Positions 1 through 7,204 of a DNA stretch of 28,050 nt are shown here, one piece after another. The DNA is from JAAFIP01 sp031390175. Its GTDB lineage: Bacteria; Pseudomonadota; Gammaproteobacteria; Burkholderiales; Burkholderiaceae_C. The notes beneath the pieces were generated by a model that made no database searches, was not told the origin of the DNA, and saw only the letters and a program-made list of their open reading frames with translations. Position 1 is the stretch's first letter. Each line of letters begins with the position of its first letter. The position numbers were made by a program, and so were the translations under genes. Location: NCBI GenBank assembly GCA_031390175.1, contig JANMTF010000312.1, positions 1 through 28,050 on the forward strand. Direction: 5' to 3'.

Positions 1-1125
<1,125 letters not shown>

Positions 1126-1458
1126 ATACGGCCTGTAGCCCAATAAAATATAGCGTAAGCAGCTACTAAATTACTAGCAATAGTGGGCTGGCAAGCGGCA
1201 CTGGAGGAAGTTGTGCTGCAAAAAATTCCGAGAAAACACGCGAATACCTAGGTAGCAATCTTGAGACCGTGAGCGCGCCTTCCTCAGAATTTTTCATCCT
1301 AACCACGCTCCATCACCGCTGCACTAGCCGCATCGTTCGTGGCAGATTAAAAACAAATTCAGCCTCCGTTTTACCCGCTAAATATGCCCATAGTCCTTGT
1401 CAATAGGGCGTAAGCAACTCTTTAACTTGCAGCGAAAAAGCTCATGAAGTGAAAACAA
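1126..1458. other. Intergenic region after gcvP, no gene seen
   Basis: 333 bases without a credible ORF. The first 50 bases hold a copy of the dispersed TAGTAGCTGCT repeat. The remainder is AT-richer than the flanking genes. An imperfect inverted repeat pairs AAAAATTCCGAG (about 1221-1232) with CTCAGAATTTTT (about 1285-1296), but it has no following T-tract and I do not call it a terminator. Together with the two gene remnants that follow, this looks like decayed sequence. Confidence 0.5.
1130..1172 (-). repeat. Dispersed repeat, copy 1 (TAGTAGCTGCT family)
   Basis: Read on the minus strand it runs TTTAGTAGCTGCTTACGCTA...TATTGGGCTACAGGCC. The ends GTAGC and GCTAC can pair, giving a short stem around a roughly 20-nt AT-rich interior. 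It begins about 5 bases after the gcvP stop codon. Related copies occur at about 2208, 5577, 7922 and 12805. Confidence 0.75.
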
Positions 1459-1782
1459 CTACCGAGGAATTAAAATTGCCAGAACCAACTTTAGTTGTTG
1501 CACGGTGACTGGTGGCCCCTCTAGAGTGGCATAGCCAATGAACGCACAATATAACCAACGTGCCAGTACCGTTGCATCAGCTAAAGACCATCCGACACCC
1601 TGCAAAAGTTGTTCAAGATAATCGAGCCTCTGTTGATCTACACGCGCTTGAACCTCTCGCACATTTTGATTGGTCAGTGACCATGATCGTATGGCCCGAG
1701 CCAGCGTGAAATCAGTAGTCGCGGAGCCTATAAACAAATTGTTCAGTTTGGCTTTGTAATCTCCGCCTAAGTTTTCTACACG
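1459..1782 (-). pseudogene. TetR-family regulator remnant (C-terminal ligand domain only)
   Basis: The open frame on the minus strand, with no ATG near its 5' end, encodes about 107 residues; a TTG at 1737 is the only plausible start. Features such as RAIRSW, a VDQQRLDYLEQLLQ helix and an ARWLYCAFIGYATLEG helix resemble the C-terminal half of TetR-type repressors. The N-terminal helix-turn-helix DNA-binding domain is absent, so it cannot act as a normal repressor. The frame's upstream end (stop at 1783-1785) touches the broken end of an hsdR fragment, consistent with a deletion or insertion-excision scar. The TetR assignment rests on pattern recall and is moderate; that it is a fragment is likely. 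Confidence 0.6.
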
Positions 1783-2027
1783 TCATCGCGCTCGAAACTA
1801 TTGCGTTCGCGTCGGTGTTTGGATGCGGCGAATACATCGTCCGTGACCCGTTGTTCCATCAGCCGTTTGAACTCCACATCCGTTACGACACGGTTGAGGT
1901 CTTCAAACTGCTTGCGGAAGTTCTGTTTCAGCGATTCGCGATCACGGATATCAGGGCGATGTGTGTATTTGAGATCGGCCAGTTTGGCAGTGAGATCGAG
2001 CTCGATCTGGCTCTCTGTTGTTGTCAT
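1776..2027 (-). pseudogene. hsdR: Type I restriction enzyme HsdR, N-terminal fragment
   Basis: The 83-residue product beginning MTTTESQIELDLTAKLADLK, followed by YTHRPDIRDRESL, FRKQFEDLNR and FKRLMEQRV, matches the extreme N terminus of HsdR subunits of type I restriction-modification systems. Full-length HsdR is on the order of 1000 residues, so over 90% is missing, including the nuclease and motor domains. The match stops at RNSFERDD, where the family continues, and a stop follows at once. No hsdM or hsdS is in the window. It has an ATG start but a weak ribosome-binding site, and it is in a different frame from the TetR remnant that follows. It is a relic of a lost restriction system. Confidence 0.8.
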
Positions 2028-2207
2028 AGCGAGTACTGAATTTCTAAGCGACTAAAGCTGTTACTTCTTTCATAATTTCGAAGTTCACTTGACACGCGGT
2101 CAGGTGGTTTATTGTCTGGCGTCTATAGATAAATTCGTTTGCTTTGAAACAGCTGAAAAGTCATTTTTTTCTGACCGTATAATCTGAATTTATATTGTAT
2201 ACACTAC

Positions 2208-2251
2208 ATATTTAGTAGCTGCTCCCGCAATATTCCACTGGGCTAGAGAGC
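2208..2251 (+). repeat. Dispersed repeat, copy 2 (TAGTAGCTGCT family)
   Basis: Plus-strand copy: TATTTAGTAGCTGCTCCCGC...CTGGGCTAGAGAGC. It shares its first 25 bases almost exactly with the copy at 7922. It ends only about 35 bases before the first usable start codon of the downstream Cdd1-like ORF. A TATAAT hexamer lies about 30 bases upstream (2178-2183) without a convincing -35 box. Confidence 0.75.
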
Positions 2252-2285
2252 TAAATTACCTAAGAAAATCAGCGCAACAGCCAAT

Positions 2286-2555
2286 TTGGAAGATCTGCCC
2301 AATATCGGCACGGCCATTGCAGATGACTTGCGCGGCCTGGGTATCCACAGCCCAACCGAGCTGGCAACCCGTGACCCTCTGGCCACCTATCTGCGCCTCA
2401 CCACGCCTATGGGCCAGCGACATGACCCTTGCGCTCTGTACACGCTGATGGCGGCCAAGCATTACCTTGATACGGGTGAGGCACTGGTGTGGTGGAAATT
2501 TACGGATGCGGGTAAACGGCTGGGGGGTGTGCTTGTGAAAGTGCGACGCGGTTAG
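2286..2555 (+). CDS. Cdd1/pathogenicity-locus helix-hairpin-helix protein
   Basis: Small protein of about 89 residues. LPNIGTAIADDLRGLGI is a helix-hairpin-helix-type segment, followed by the family signature TPMGQRHDPCALYTLMAAKH and a TGEALVWWKFTDAGKR tail. This matches the 'pathogenicity locus' Cdd1 family; the exact biochemical role is not known to me. The start is uncertain: the first candidate is TTG at 2286 with no clear ribosome-binding site, and the frame stays open back to a TAG at 2244-2246, running into a dispersed repeat. Either a non-ATG start is used or the true 5' end was replaced. It converges on the cupin gene, whose stop is 31 bases away. Confidence 0.7.
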   Translation: MEDLPNIGTAIADDLRGLGIHSPTELATRDPLATYLRLTTPMGQRHDPCALYTLMAAKHYLDTGEALVWWKFTDAGKRLGGVLVKVRRG

Positions 2556-2585
2556 TGCGGCTCACCTCGCTCCGTTCGCCCAGAG

Positions 2586-3074
2586 CTACACACCCCCATG
2601 TGGATGCGTAGGATCTATCCACAGCACCGTCTCGGGTTTTTCTATCGGGGTGATGGGCAGGTTCACAGCGATGGCTTGGCCGTCGCTGCGGCAGAGCACG
2701 CACTCCAGCGTCTCGGTGGCGCTGGCGTTGATCTCTTGGTGGGGCACGTAGGGCGGCACGTAAATGAAGTCGCCGGGGCCTGCCTCGGCGGTGAACTCTA
2801 GCTGCTCGCCCCAGCGCATGCGGGCGCGGCCTTTGACGACGTAGATCACGCTCTCCAGGTGGCCGTGGTGGTGCGCGCCGGTTTTGGCGTTGGGGTGGAT
2901 GTGGACGGTGCCTGCCCAGAGCTTTTCTGCCCCTACTCTTGCAAAATTGATAGCGGCTTTGCGCTGCATGCCGGGGGTGGAGGGCACGTTGCTGTCGAGC
3001 TGGCCTGCGGGAACTACACGCACGCCGTCATGCTTCCAGTCGGTGGGGGGATGAGGCTGCTGGTGATCAGACAT
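2586..3074 (-). CDS. Cupin-domain protein
   Basis: A 162-residue single-domain cupin. Motif 1 is GAHHHGHLESVIYVVKGRAR (the His/His/Glu metal-ligand pattern), and motif 2 is PGDFIYVPPYVPHQEIN with the third His. No signal peptide is visible, so it is probably cytoplasmic. Such proteins bind a divalent metal and serve as dioxygenases, isomerases or small-molecule sensors; the substrate cannot be read here. It is the last gene of the leftward cluster, about 80 bases after nthB, in the slot where nitrile hydratase clusters usually carry an activator gene. A role in nitrile or amide metabolism or in metal handling for the hydratase is inference only. Confidence 0.85.
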   Translation of the reverse strand: MSDHQQPHPPTDWKHDGVRVVPAGQLDSNVPSTPGMQRKAAINFARVGAEKLWAGTVHIHPNAKTGAHHHGHLESVIYVVKGRARMRWGEQLEFTAEAGPGDFIYVPPYVPHQEINASATETLECVLCRSDGQAIAVNLPITPIEKPETVLWIDPTHPHGGV

Positions 3075-3154
3075 GGTGACTCTCTGGATGTATCAGGCTG
3101 GGTTGAATTGTTTGATTTTGCAGACCTGGATTTTTCAAGCCGCGTGGCGCTTTG

Positions 3155-3775
3155 TCACGCGCCAGCGCGTTCAAGGTAGCTCTGGAAAACGCCAACGTGC
3201 ACAGAGGCCTTGTCTGCCGAGGCTGGCCACAGATCGCTGGTGCTAAAGCGCACATCGTAGGTAGGCTCGTCCTCTGCCTGCACGCCGTGGGCATGCGCGT
3301 CGGGGAAGGGATAGACGGGCGACACGCCTACCACCACGCCAGTTTTTCCGCGAATGTAGGCAGGCAAGCGGTGGTGGCCAGGGACGTGGTCGGTGCGCAC
3401 CTGCACGGTGTCGCCGGGTTTGAAGCTTTGCCTCTCAGCTACGTTGGATCGGCCTGCTGCGCTGGGCGATGCCAAGGGGAAAGTGCCGCCCGCCATGCGC
3501 TCCAGCTCGGCCTGCGTTGTTAAGCCTTTTTCCACACATAAAGTAGCCAAGCTAGTGAGCGTGCGTTCGTAGTAGCCTGCGGCCAGGTAGTGGCGCGGCT
3601 CCATGCGTTCGATGGCGTGGCGGTACTCATCCATGTTGAACACGCCCTGCTTGACGGCCAGCGAATACATGGCGTTGACGCGCCGCTCCCACGCGGCGTG
3701 GAAGACGGGGGCCTGGGGCGCGTAGCGCACGCGGCCAAAGCCTTGTTTGCCGCCCAAATCGTGCATGCCGTCCAT
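3155..3775 (-). CDS. nthB: Nitrile hydratase beta subunit
   Basis: A 206-residue beta subunit that pairs with the alpha subunit to hydrate nitriles to amides. The N terminus MDGMHDLGGKQGFGRV is a strong family signature. The middle has a helical region (FHAAWERRVNAMY), and the C terminus has the SH3-like barrel (FKPGDTVQVRTDHVPGHHRL, PAYIRGKTGVVV, TYDVRFSTSDLW). The ATG at 3775 is chosen because it begins the conserved N terminus and has AAGGAG 8 bases upstream; the frame is open further upstream but unconserved. It follows nthA by about 80 bases and is probably co-transcribed. Length is near the family's usual 210-230. Confidence 0.95.
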   Translation of the reverse strand: MDGMHDLGGKQGFGRVRYAPQAPVFHAAWERRVNAMYSLAVKQGVFNMDEYRHAIERMEPRHYLAAGYYERTLTSLATLCVEKGLTTQAELERMAGGTFPLASPSAAGRSNVAERQSFKPGDTVQVRTDHVPGHHRLPAYIRGKTGVVVGVSPVYPFPDAHAHGVQAEDEPTYDVRFSTSDLWPASADKASVHVGVFQSYLERAGA

Positions 3776-3854
3776 GGTGAGGCTCCTTGTGTTGAATGCC
3801 GTGAGAAAGCTACTGCGTGATGAAGCTACGGCGTAGTGAAAAATGAGCTCGCGC

Positions 3855-4451
3855 TCAAAGCCGCGCGACACCGATCATCGCGTCTTGCGAAACCAGTGCA
3901 GCGAGTTTGTCTTCAGACCAACCCAGCGTGTGTGGCGGCTGTACCGGCAGCACCATGTAGCGGGTATCGGCGGTGGTGTCCCATACGCGAATCTCCATCT
4001 CAGGTGGCAAGTCCAGCCCCATCTCGCGCAGCACGGAGCGCGACTCACGCACCACACGGGCACGGTACTCCAGGTCTTTGTACCAATCGGGCGGCAGGCC
4101 GATGATGGTGAATGCAGTGCACGAACACAGGGTGCAGCAGATCACGTTATGCACACTGGCGGTGTTTTGCAGGGCTACCAAATGGCGGTGGTGGCGCGGC
4201 ATGTCCAGGCCCAGCTCGGCGACGGCGCTTTTGCCGTTGGCGAGCAGACGCTCTTTGAACGCTGCATCTGTCCACGCCTTGGCTACTACGCGCGCGCCGT
4301 TGTGTGGCAGCCAAGTTTCCTCATACAAATGGTTGGCTTGGTCGATAAACGCCGCTGGCTCCATGCCGCTCGCGTGCAGCACCGACTCAATGGCATCTGC
4401 ACGCCGCTCAACTGAGGCAGCATTAGAAAACGGTTCGGTTAAGACAGACAT
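3855..4451 (-). CDS. nthA: Nitrile hydratase alpha subunit
   Basis: A 198-residue alpha subunit carrying the metal centre. The claw motif CTLCSC is at residues about 106-111, inside VICCTLCSCTAF; the second and third Cys are normally oxidised and bind Fe(III) or Co(III) with backbone amides. The flanks FTIIGLPPDWYKDLEYRARV and IRVWDTTADTRYMVLP are typical. Threonine in CTLCSC is the cobalt-type choice, whereas Thr after the last Cys is the iron-type choice (cobalt enzymes usually have Tyr), so metal type is ambiguous. An extra Cys directly precedes the motif. The ATG at 4451 has GGAA 6 bases upstream; ATG 4457 and TTG 4463 are alternatives. It sits 78 bases after mesD and before nthB. Confidence 0.95.
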   Translation of the reverse strand: MSVLTEPFSNAASVERRADAIESVLHASGMEPAAFIDQANHLYEETWLPHNGARVVAKAWTDAAFKERLLANGKSAVAELGLDMPRHHRHLVALQNTASVHNVICCTLCSCTAFTIIGLPPDWYKDLEYRARVVRESRSVLREMGLDLPPEMEIRVWDTTADTRYMVLPVQPPHTLGWSEDKLAALVSQDAMIGVARL

Positions 4452-4529
4452 AGTCATTTCCAATTTTGCGCTTTTCGCGAATTTTTTGCGTTTTTTGCGT
4501 TACCTAAAACCCTCAGCCTACCCCAAACA

Positions 4530-5549
4530 TCAGGCATAGCGGCTCCGTGCCAGCGCTGCACCAAGGCCCAGCGCTTGCAGCTTCTTCATGGCCACCTCGC
4601 GACTCATGGGGGCCAGGCCGCAGTTGGTGCAGGGGAAGAGCTTGTCTTTAGGCACGTATTGCAGCGCGGTGCCGATGGTGTCGGCAATTTGCTCGGGGGT
4701 TTCGATCACGTCGCTGGCGACATTGATCACGCCGACCATCACGTCTTTGCCTGCCAGCAGTTTCATCAAGTCGGGTGGCACATGGCTTTGGAAGCACTCC
4801 AGGCTCACTTGCTTGATGCTGCTTTTAGCGAGCGCCGGGAACACATCGGCATACTGCCGCCACTGGTCGCCCAGGGTGTTCTTCCAGTCGTCGTTAGCCT
4901 TGATGCCGTAGCCGTAGCAGATGTGCACTGCCGTGGTACAGGTCAGGCCACGTGCGGCAATCTCTAGCGCCTTCACGCCCCAGTCGGCTGCGTCTTTCAT
5001 ATAGACGTTGAAAGCCGGTTCGTCAAACTGGATGATGTCCACACCCTCGGCCTGCAGGGCCAGCGCCTCCTGGTTAAGCAGCTCGGCAAAGGCGTAGGCC
5101 ATCTTCACCTTGTCGCCGTAGAAGCGGTCGGCCACGGTGTCGACAATGGTCATGGGGCCGGGCATGGTGAACTTGATTTTCTTTTTGGTGTGCGCACGCA
5201 AAAAGCGCGCCTCGGTGCCGTGTACGCGGCCTTTGAGTTTGAGTGCAGAAATAACTTGCGGCACCTGCGCGTCGTAGCGGTTGTCGCGGATGCCCATGGT
5301 CACTTTGTGCTCAAAGTCAATGCCCTCCACCTGCTCTAAAAAGCCATGCACAAAATGCTGGCGCGACTGCTCGCCGTCGCCAATGATGTCCAGACCCGCG
5401 TCTTCCTGCGCCTTGATCCACAAGAGCGTAGCATCCAGCTTGGCCTGCGCCAGCTCTGCACCCGCGGCCTTCCATTGCGGCCAAAGCTTTTGGGTCTCCG
5501 ACAGCCAGGCGGGTTTGGGCAGGCTGCCTGCGATGGTGGTTTCAAACAT
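4530..5549 (-). CDS. mesD: Core methionine synthase, MesD-type (MetE C-terminal-like)
   Basis: A 339-residue TIM-barrel methyltransferase related to the catalytic half of cobalamin-independent methionine synthase, lacking the N-terminal folate-binding half of MetE. Zinc ligands are visible as H209 and C211 (AVHICYGYG), E251 (VSLECFQSH) and C310 (CTNCG). TMPGPMTIVDTV and IIQFDEPAFNVY are family landmarks, and the N terminus TIAGSLPKPAW and GDGEQSRQHFV match Acinetobacter MesD as I remember it. MesD makes methionine from homocysteine without methyl-folate and is normally partnered with MesX; no mesX is in the window. It leads the leftward cluster with nthAB. Catabolic methyltransfer is an alternative role. 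Family placement is firm, the MesD subtype somewhat less so. Confidence 0.85.
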   Translation of the reverse strand: MFETTIAGSLPKPAWLSETQKLWPQWKAAGAELAQAKLDATLLWIKAQEDAGLDIIGDGEQSRQHFVHGFLEQVEGIDFEHKVTMGIRDNRYDAQVPQVISALKLKGRVHGTEARFLRAHTKKKIKFTMPGPMTIVDTVADRFYGDKVKMAYAFAELLNQEALALQAEGVDIIQFDEPAFNVYMKDAADWGVKALEIAARGLTCTTAVHICYGYGIKANDDWKNTLGDQWRQYADVFPALAKSSIKQVSLECFQSHVPPDLMKLLAGKDVMVGVINVASDVIETPEQIADTIGTALQYVPKDKLFPCTNCGLAPMSREVAMKKLQALGLGAALARSRYA

Positions 5550-5576
5550 GGTTTTGGTCTTTCTGTTTACTATGGA

Positions 5577-5623
5577 TTTTGTAGCTGCTTACGCTATATT
5601 ATGTTCGTCTACGGTGCGATTTT
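5577..5623 (+). repeat. Dispersed repeat, copy 3 (diverged)
   Basis: TTTTGTAGCTGCTTACGCTA followed by TATTATGTTCGTCTACGG. It shares GTAGCTGCTTACGCTATATT with the copy after gcvP. The 3' half is diverged, but GTAG and CTAC still pair. It lies between the mesD start and its possible promoter, so it would form part of the mesD leader. Confidence 0.6.
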
Positions 5624-5645
5624 ATCTACTTTATTCATTGACCAA
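5619..5645 (-). promoter_or_regulatory. Possible promoter of the mesD-nthAB cluster
   Basis: On the minus strand, TTGGTC (5645-5640) and TAAAAT (5624-5619) are separated by 15 bases, about 70 bases before the mesD ATG. The spacing is short for sigma70, so this is a weak call. Confidence 0.28.
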
Positions 5646-5678
5646 AAGATTAGACTAACTTGCTCTTGTACAGGAGCA

Positions 5679-5773
5679 GGCCGGTGGCGTACTCAGCTAC
5701 GCGGCTGTCCCCCGCGTCGGCCTAGGGCCGACAGCTCCTCCTTTATGCCGCTACGCTGAGTACACCATCGGCC
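5679..5773 (-). repeat. Long structured repeat, copy A
   Basis: A hairpin with 19-nt arms (5679-5697 and 5755-5773; one wobble, one mismatch). It encloses an inner perfect stem GTCGGCC/GGCCGAC (5716-5732) and the conserved segments AGCGGCATAAAGGA (minus strand, 5752-5739) and GGGGGACAGCCGCG (5713-5700). It is the same element as 5831-5922 in opposite orientation. The outer stem sequence differs between copies but stays paired. Confidence 0.8.
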
Positions 5774-5830
5774 CGCTCTCGCGAAGTAGTGTGCGATCCA
5801 GCGTTGCACCCCAACTAAACTAGTACGCAG

Positions 5831-5922
5831 CCCTGGCGCTTGGTGTGCACAGCGCAGCGGCATAAAGGATGAGGCCGCAGGCCGGGGGACAGCCGCGGAG
5901 CTGTGCACACCAAGTGCCGGGG
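5831..5922 (+). repeat. Long structured repeat, copy B
   Basis: A hairpin with 23-nt arms (5831-5853 and 5900-5922) that pair throughout when two G-U wobbles are allowed. The interior has AGCGGCATAAAGGA (5856-5869), a short GGCC-GCA-GGCC stem and GGGGGACAGCCGCG (5884-5897). The core matches copy A exactly over these two segments. Confidence 0.8.
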
Positions 5923-5940
5923 CGAACACAGCCAGCCGCA

Positions 5941-5961
5941 GGCAATCAATCGCAGATTGCC
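5941..5961. repeat. Small stem-loop next to the structured repeats
   Basis: GGCAATC and GATTGCC form a perfect 7-bp stem around a 7-nt loop. The flanks carry an imperfect direct repeat (GCGAACACAGCCAGCCGCAGG and GCGAGCACAGCCACAGG). It has no T-tract, so it is not a typical terminator. Confidence 0.5.
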
Positions 5962-6015
5962 AGAGCGAGCACAGCCACAGGCAACTGGCCGCAATGACTA
6001 CAAGTCAACCGCGAC

Positions 6016-7110
6016 TCAAGCCTTCCAACGCGGCAACAAGCGCAGCGCATTCTCCCGCCCAATCGCACGCAAATCCGCGCTAGAGAAACCGTAGTCGATC
6101 AAGCCCTTCACGTTGTCTTCCCCCGTGCGATAAGGATAGTCCGAGCCAAACAAAATCTGCGACACATCGACCAGCTTGGTCAGCGATGCCAATGCCCCAG
6201 GGTGCGCCGACCACGCCGTGTCGTAATAAAAGCGCTTCAGCTCATGCAACACGCCTTTGGGTACACGCGGTGCGAGTTTGGGGTCAAGTAGCGGCATTCT
6301 GACCAAACGCTCGGTGAGGAAGGGCAAGGTGCCGCCTGCGTGCGAGAAGATGAAGTTGATGTCGGGGCAACGCGCGGCGGTGCCGGAGAAGACGATGTCG
6401 GTGATGGTGCGGGTGGTGTCGGTGCCAAACTCGATGACGGTGGTAGGCACGTCGGCTACCAGGTTGCGGCAGCATGCGGCAGCGGTGGGGTGGGTGTAGA
6501 GCACGGCTTTGCGGCGATTCAGCTCGTCCATTACAGGGGCAAAGCTGGGGTGACCCAGCCACTTGTCTTCGTAGCTGGTGAGCAGGCCGATGCCGTCGGC
6601 CTTGAGTACATCTAGCGCGTAAGCTAGCTCGCGCAGCGCGCCGTCGGTGGTTTGCATGGGCAGCATGGCGAACGACCCGAAGCGGCCCTTGTTGTCTTGC
6701 GCCAGGCGCGCCGTCCATTCGTTGCTCTCGCGGGCAATGCGCGCGGCGTTGGCGGCATCGGTAAAGCCCACCTGCGGCGTGGTGACCGACAGCATGGAGG
6801 TAGCCACGCCGGCCTTGTTCATGTCGTCCAGCGTGCGCGCTACCGACCAGTTGCGCACGATGGGTGGGGCCTGGTTGACCTTGGCCAGCTCGGCCACGTA
6901 GGCGGGGGAGAACAGGTGGTGGTGCGTGTCAATGCGGTTTTGCATCGCGTTGGCACCGCCGGGTGTGGCGCAACCTGGCAAGGCGGCGCTGGCACCTAGG
7001 GCCAACATGCTGCTGAGAAAACCCCGGCGTGGGGTGTCGCAGCCGCACTGGGTACTGAGGCGCTGGATGGAGTCGGCTACGGGGGTGATGGGGGTACTGA
7101 GGGTTTGCAT
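6016..7110 (-). CDS. Amidohydrolase-2 family protein with Tat signal
   Basis: A 364-residue metal-dependent hydrolase or decarboxylase of the amidohydrolase-2 family (related to ACMSD and 6-methylsalicylate decarboxylase). The TIM-barrel metal motifs are RIDTHHHLF near residue 60, LYTHPT, FSHAGGTLPF and FGSDYPY (the metal-binding Asp). The N terminus has twin arginines (TPRRGFLSSM, residues 26-35), a hydrophobic stretch and an LPGC lipobox (44-47), implying folded Tat export and possibly lipoprotein anchoring; cytoplasmic relatives lack this. The ATG at 7110 gives the complete signal, although its ribosome-binding site is only a purine-rich run. The substrate is unknown. It is leftward and separated from the VIT gene by about 94 bases with nothing notable. 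Confidence 0.88.
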   Translation of the reverse strand: MQTLSTPITPVADSIQRLSTQCGCDTPRRGFLSSMLALGASAALPGCATPGGANAMQNRIDTHHHLFSPAYVAELAKVNQAPPIVRNWSVARTLDDMNKAGVATSMLSVTTPQVGFTDAANAARIARESNEWTARLAQDNKGRFGSFAMLPMQTTDGALRELAYALDVLKADGIGLLTSYEDKWLGHPSFAPVMDELNRRKAVLYTHPTAAACCRNLVADVPTTVIEFGTDTTRTITDIVFSGTAARCPDINFIFSHAGGTLPFLTERLVRMPLLDPKLAPRVPKGVLHELKRFYYDTAWSAHPGALASLTKLVDVSQILFGSDYPYRTGEDNVKGLIDYGFSSADLRAIGRENALRLLPRWKA

Positions 7111-7204
7111 GGGTTTGTCTTTCTTTTAGTTGGTTGTTCGAGAGATTGTGGCCATGCCATGCGCCGCTGACCATTAGGGAAACCCGAAGCCCGCGTGTCG
7201 CCTC

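Larger units (their letters stand above)
5550..6015. other. Repeat-rich intergenic region, no gene
   Basis: 466 bases between the divergent mesD start side and the 3' end of the amidohydrolase gene. It holds one TAGTAGCTGCT-family copy (5577), a possible mesD promoter, two oppositely oriented copies of a long hairpin element (5679-5773 and 5831-5922) and a further stem-loop at 5941-5961. A short ORF that crosses both long hairpins on the minus strand is best explained by the repeats and is not annotated. Confidence 0.7.

Noticed and set aside
1204..1297. Nested GAGGAAG/CTTCCTC and AAAAATTC/GAATTTTT inverted repeats as a terminator for gcvP
   Set aside because: The arms are in an order that cannot form one nested stem, and there is no terminal T-run at the right place.
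2521..2598. Inverted repeat TGGGGGTGTG/CACACCCCCA around the convergent ends of the Cdd1-like and cupin genes
   Set aside because: Needs a skipped G, has a loop of about 58 bases, overlaps coding sequence at both ends and lacks T-tracts.
3776..3871. Longer N terminus for nitrile hydratase beta subunit
   Set aside because: The conserved N terminus MDGMHDLGG has an AAGGAG ribosome-binding site in front of it; the upstream residues are unconserved.
5693..5929. 78-residue minus-strand ORF between mesD and the amidohydrolase
   Set aside because: It runs across both copies of the long hairpin repeat, encodes related short peptides twice because of them, and has no family resemblance or start signal.
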